From Ustilago trichophora (Eukaryota > Basidiomycota > Ustilaginomycetes > Ustilaginales > Ustilaginaceae): a stretch of DNA of 64,000 nt. Within the stretch, counting starts at the first letter, position 1. The number at the start of each line of letters is the position of its first letter. The notes below the pieces were generated by a model. It did no database searches. It saw only the letters and a program-made list of their open reading frames with translations, and had not been told where the DNA came from. The stretch is taken from positions 310,001 through 374,000 of the forward strand of contig OOIN01000013.1 in the NCBI GenBank assembly GCA_900323505.1, written 5' to 3'. Of this stretch, positions 60,799 through 64,000 are shown one piece after another. A program made the translations under genes and the position numbers.

Positions 60799-60828
<30 letters not shown>
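60799..60828. repeat. Poly-T tract, 30 bases
   Basis: An uninterrupted T-run in the gene-poor interval. It creates an artefactual poly-Lys stretch in the minus-strand ORF at 60597-61280. Confidence 0.95.
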
Positions 60829-61074
60829 CTCATCGATCGACGATGGGACACTCGCAGACACAATGGCTCAGGGTAAACAGACTCCGCTACGCATGACCTC
60901 ATTTCACGGCAGCGACCCGATTGTTTGTTTTTTTCGACGCCCGCCCACCCGCCGCCGTCACTGTGTGGTGTCAAGTACTGCCTCTGTTCAACCCTGAAAT
61001 TTTCTTCTTCGCCGTACTCTGTTCTTCCCAAGGTCTTTCCCGATCTCTTCCTCGAAGTTTCCAAGTGATCGAAA

Positions 61075-61476
61075 ATGGTGTCCCTAATCATTGTTCTTGT
61101 ATGTACTGCTTTACATGGCCTTGCAAGATCTAAATTGATATCTGTACGGTGTTCACCCGAGACGTTTGCCGCCCAATTCACACGGCGACTGCGACTTGCT
61201 GCACTCGATCTGTACCCCGCCTCGGACCCGAAGAAACCAAAGCATGGCACCCACGCTCGCTCAAAAGAATCCAGACGCAAGTTAACTTACAGACCGCTTA
61301 CGAGCGCTCTCTACTGTAAAAAAAATCTTCCGTCTTTCAGGAAGCTGTTGGGTGTTCCCATTGCAGGCCAACCAGATGCGAGCTGCAAAGAGGCTTCACA
61401 ACGCATCGAAACAATTGGGAAGCGGCGTGGATGGCATGCACAGCACGATGTCGAGTTTCGGCTCTTTGCCAGCTGA
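61075..61476 (+). CDS. Candidate small secreted protein (weak)
   Basis: A 133-residue open frame begins at an ATG with an A at -3 (GAAAATGG context). Its N-terminus, MVSLIIVLVCTALHGLARSK, has the length and hydrophobic core of a signal peptide. The remainder is basic (many Arg and Lys), contains three Cys (RCSPE, YCKKN, SCKEA) and resembles no family I know. It lies alone in a gene-poor interval, as small secreted effectors of smut fungi often do. A 133-codon ORF can easily arise by chance, and the frame passes through an A-run at 61317-61324 where base loss is likely. I regard it as a candidate only. Confidence 0.2.
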   Translation: MVSLIIVLVCTALHGLARSKLISVRCSPETFAAQFTRRLRLAALDLYPASDPKKPKHGTHARSKESRRKLTYRPLTSALYCKKNLPSFRKLLGVPIAGQPDASCKEASQRIETIGKRRGWHAQHDVEFRLFAS

Positions 61477-63655
61477 GCCGCAGGAAGCGAGAAAAAAAAA
61501 TGATTTGAACTGTTTGCTTTGGTACCGTTATCTTTCGACTGGTGAAGCGCGGCTAAACGAACTTGTACAATCCTGACGCAAAACCTGTTAGCAACTTAAA
61601 GAAAGACCCTCTCTCTCCTGACCTTCCTCGCGATTCCGTAAACCGTCGAGTTCTCTGGGTAGTGTGCCGCTTGTCTCCTTCCGAGTATCTTTTAGAGGCG
61701 TGCTTCTGCACGATGCACTGCAGTAGGCAGGAACCTGGCACCCAGTCACAGGCGAAGTCCCCACGTCGTCCTCCAATGGATCTCCTGCTTTTCGCCCAAC
61801 GTCTTCGCCTCAGATATCTTTGAAAGACGATTGCTACCAAGTCCAGGAATGGCCAGCTGAAGCGACATAAGCTGCAATTCGATGCATTTCACTCCTCCAC
61901 GCCATTCCTGTGGTGTCTCGAAAATCGTACTAGGATGTTCCTGAGAGAATTTTCTCTTCCGACACTCTCCTTACACTGTTACAAAGCACCCTTTCATGCC
62001 GAATCCCAATAGGTCTCGCTTGGATATTGTATCGTGTTTTTGAATCAGACAACCGTCGGTGCCACCGCTAATCTACGATCGTCCTGTATGGATGAAATGA
62101 AGCTCTGCCGAAGTCGAAGCAGTGTGGATGGACTCAAGCGATCATGATAAAAAATTGGCTGCTGTAGTAGCTCAAGCTTGCTTCGTGCGAGCCCAGCTTC
62201 GAAAGCCGACTTTTGCGATAGTGGGCCATGAGGGCGGCCTGGGAGCCTCTCTGTCCGCCCGAAGCTTCAGCCCACTGTGGATTCAACAGGTTACGTAGCT
62301 CACTTAACCAGAACAAGATGGGAGCAACCAAACACGGCGGTAACAAAAGAAGCCGAACAACATACCGTGGGAGAGAGCAAATCAAAACATACGCACAAAC
62401 AAGTTTTCCTTCTTTTCGAAAACTTGCTTTCTTTTTTATGATTATTTTTTATTGTTGGCTTTTTCACTGTTAAGCGAAGTAGCGAGCGGAGCACCGTGGC
62501 TTCTTGTTGAAACCTTTTTGCGGAATTCAGAGTGCACGCATAGGAGCATCGGTGGATGCTTTTGCTTGTCAGCCAAATGCGCAGAAGCCTTTGTGTGCTC
62601 GTTGCGATCCTTGAAAGGCGGAACTTGGTACGACAATGCGAATGATGACCGCAGCCTCTTGTGAGAAGATGAACAACCCTCGAAACTCGTCTCCCTTATC
62701 CCACCTCGGCCTTATTTTTATTTTATTTTTCCTTGATCATGAAGCCAGACATTCACCGTGGGAGAGGTCTCTGTCCATCGATGCAGGAACTCGTTCATCG
62801 TGTAAAGTCAAAGACAGAGGAGCCAGACACAGTAGCCACTTTGTTGACAGGTTTCTGTCCCTTTCTGTGCCAGGCATGGTGTGAAACTCTCTTTTTCCTC
62901 CTGTTCTTCGGGTCCTCTCTGGCTCGCCAGCCGGCGACAGTCGATCCCGCGGCACTCGAATGGTTTGATTGCGCTTCAATACACACATGCACACACATGC
63001 GGCAAACTTAAGCTGATGTTTGCTCTTTGAGAAAGCTTGCATCGAAACGCTGCCTGCGCAGATCGCAACATCCGGTTAGCTAGTCGAGCCAAACTTTTAC
63101 CGTATACTGCACGCAAAGCTCTGCAAACGCATTGCTGCTGCTGCCGCCGCTCCCAACACAGCCTAGCAGCTGTCAACTCTTTGCGATCAGCATGCCACAC
63201 TCTGGTGGTCGTAGCTCCGTACAACTGTTCAAAGTGATCCCTGAGTTGAATGTACACCTGTCACGGATCTGGTCTTGTTCTCCCTCCCCTATCGTGGCTA
63301 GCTCTAGATATCCCTACCCTCACCTTTCTTCCTCTCACACACCATCCTTGCCCCGTCCTCATCCACCACCGCCTTCACAAAGGAGCCTTCGCAACAGCTC
63401 TGAAGCGCATTTCCCTCCCTCCGCCATCACCCTGGTGCTTCCTGGAACATCCATCCTGGATCGTCACAAGCTCAGCACCAACCTAGAGCCCGTCTTCTTC
63501 CAGCTTGCGAGGCTGATTAGCACATTGGCTTCATCCTCAACGATACTAGAATTGGAACATTGGTGTGCGATTTCAACCATGTCGTCGCCTGTAGGCAAGA
63601 GAAGCGCAAGAGCGACAGTTCGAGCGAACGCCCACACTCTTCTCGAGCGAGAACG

Positions 63656-64000
63656 ATGACCAAATTCGTCCGCACCCCACGGGCAAGATGCCATACCCAA
63701 CTATCTTGGATACGAGAGTCGTAAGTACAGCCGAACCACTCTTTTCCAGTTCCTTGATGGAGCCTGAAAGTGCAAGCATACTGACGCCATTCCGCCTTCA
63801 CATTCTGCATTCACAGGATCAAGCACATTGACACCCCACGGCGAGCTTTCTTCGCTGGCCTACACGCCGGGCTCCGAGTCTCCCGGCGGCACATGGGACC
63901 GAACTGCCACTGCCACCCCAACCAATGAAAAGTCCAACAGCGTCGCGGAATTCAAGGCCGCCAAGGACTCGGCGGGTGCCATCGGTAGCGCCGTCGTCAA
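63656..64000 (+). CDS. Unidentified protein, 5' part with one intron (3' partial)
   Basis: The probable start is the ATG at 63656 (MTKFVRTP). Exon 1 ends at 63720 before a strong GTAAGT donor. The intron is 63721-63816 (96 bases) with a CTGAC branch-type sequence at 63781-63785 and a TTCACAG acceptor. Exon 2 reads SSTLTPHGELSSLAYTPGSE, SPGGTWDRTATATPTNEKSN and SVAEFKAAKDSAGAIGSAVV, and is open to the window end. Its Ser/Thr/Pro composition and codon use look genuinely coding. In exon 1 the literal frame gives PRARCHTQLSWIRES, but one added base gives a smoother PTGKMPY-type reading, so a frame error there is possible. I do not recognise the family. An alternative ATG at 63579 is closed by a stop at 63657. 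Confidence 0.55.

Larger units (their letters stand above)
56844..63655. other. Gene-poor interval of about 6.8 kb with poly-T tracts
   Basis: This interval lies between the divergent acyltransferase (-) and the partial gene at the right end (+). It holds T-runs at 57621-57649, 57689-57712 and 60799-60828, and a (TTTTG)n stretch at 57713-57779. T-rich pyrimidine DNA lies at 59915-59996 and TACWGTA motifs at 59555 and 61312. ORFs over the T-runs encode only poly-Phe or poly-Lys. Except for the weak candidate at 61075-61476, no ORF has initiation context and protein-like composition. No tRNA, rRNA or transposon features were recognised. The last kilobase is CT-rich and likely belongs to the promoter and leader of the right-end gene. 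Confidence 0.6.

Noticed and set aside
1..64000. Biosynthetic gene cluster or effector cluster
   Set aside because: Neighbouring genes belong to unrelated housekeeping and signalling pathways. No synthase, tailoring-enzyme group or run of small secreted proteins is present.
1..64000. Transposons, CRISPR arrays, rRNA genes
   Set aside because: No transposase, reverse transcriptase, integrase, terminal repeat, regularly spaced repeat or rRNA core sequence was recognised on either strand.

Overview
The window is from a basidiomycete fungus, most likely a smut or smut-related yeast (Ustilaginomycotina; Ustilaginales is the best guess). The evidence is long, nearly intron-free genes with G/C-ending codons, fungal-type proteins throughout, and several proteins of the type known from Ustilago maydis (DPM1 with a C-terminal anchor, Wee1, Pbs2, CLIP-170, siderophore transporter). 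No bacterial, viral, transposon, CRISPR, rRNA or tRNA features were recognised.

Layout. 0-4 kb: 3' part of an XMAP215/ch-TOG-type microtubule polymerase (+). 4.2-7.8 kb: dolichol-phosphate mannosyltransferase DPM1 (-) and a siderophore-type MFS transporter (-). 8.5-12.5 kb: multi-KH vigilin/Scp160-like RNA-binding protein (+). 13.1-15.0 kb: mitochondrial PPR-like protein (-). 15.0-20.0 kb: no recognisable gene. 20.0-21.9 kb: bZIP/DUF3425-type transcription factor (+). 22.4-25.9 kb: mitochondrial cysteine synthase (-) and 2-methylcitrate dehydratase (-). 28.3-30.0 kb: Pbs2-type MAPKK (+). 30.2-31.8 kb: Pex16 (-). 33.0-36.1 kb: a divergent Ser/Thr kinase (+). 36.2-39.1 kb: type II phosphatidylinositol 4-kinase (-). 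39.8-43.8 kb: CLIP-170 homologue with CAP-Gly and zinc knuckles (+). 45.9-50.5 kb: Wee1 kinase (+). 52.7-53.8 kb: GH26-like, GPI-anchored glycosidase (+). 55.0-56.8 kb: acyltransferase-3-like membrane protein (-). 56.8-63.6 kb: gene-poor, with long poly-T tracts and one weak secreted-protein candidate. 63.7 kb to the end: 5' part of an unidentified gene with one intron (+).

The genes are mostly housekeeping and signalling: microtubule plus-end control (XMAP215, CLIP-170), cell-cycle and stress kinases (Wee1, Pbs2), ER glycosylation, peroxisome biogenesis, phosphoinositide signalling and mitochondrial metabolism. They look like an ordinary chromosomal neighbourhood, not a functional cluster.

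The dominant feature of the raw sequence is frame breakage. Most genes change reading frame several times. Wherever the correct protein can be guessed, adding one base to a short run of identical bases restores a conserved motif. All the shifts I resolved go in the deletion direction. I read this as assembly or base-calling error, not pseudogenisation, so I give whole-gene spans rather than single open frames. I found no convincing undescribed biological system. The best leads are a TACWGTA motif confined to intergenic DNA, a kinase with altered HRD and DFG motifs and a large internal insertion, and two unusually long gene-free divergent intervals.
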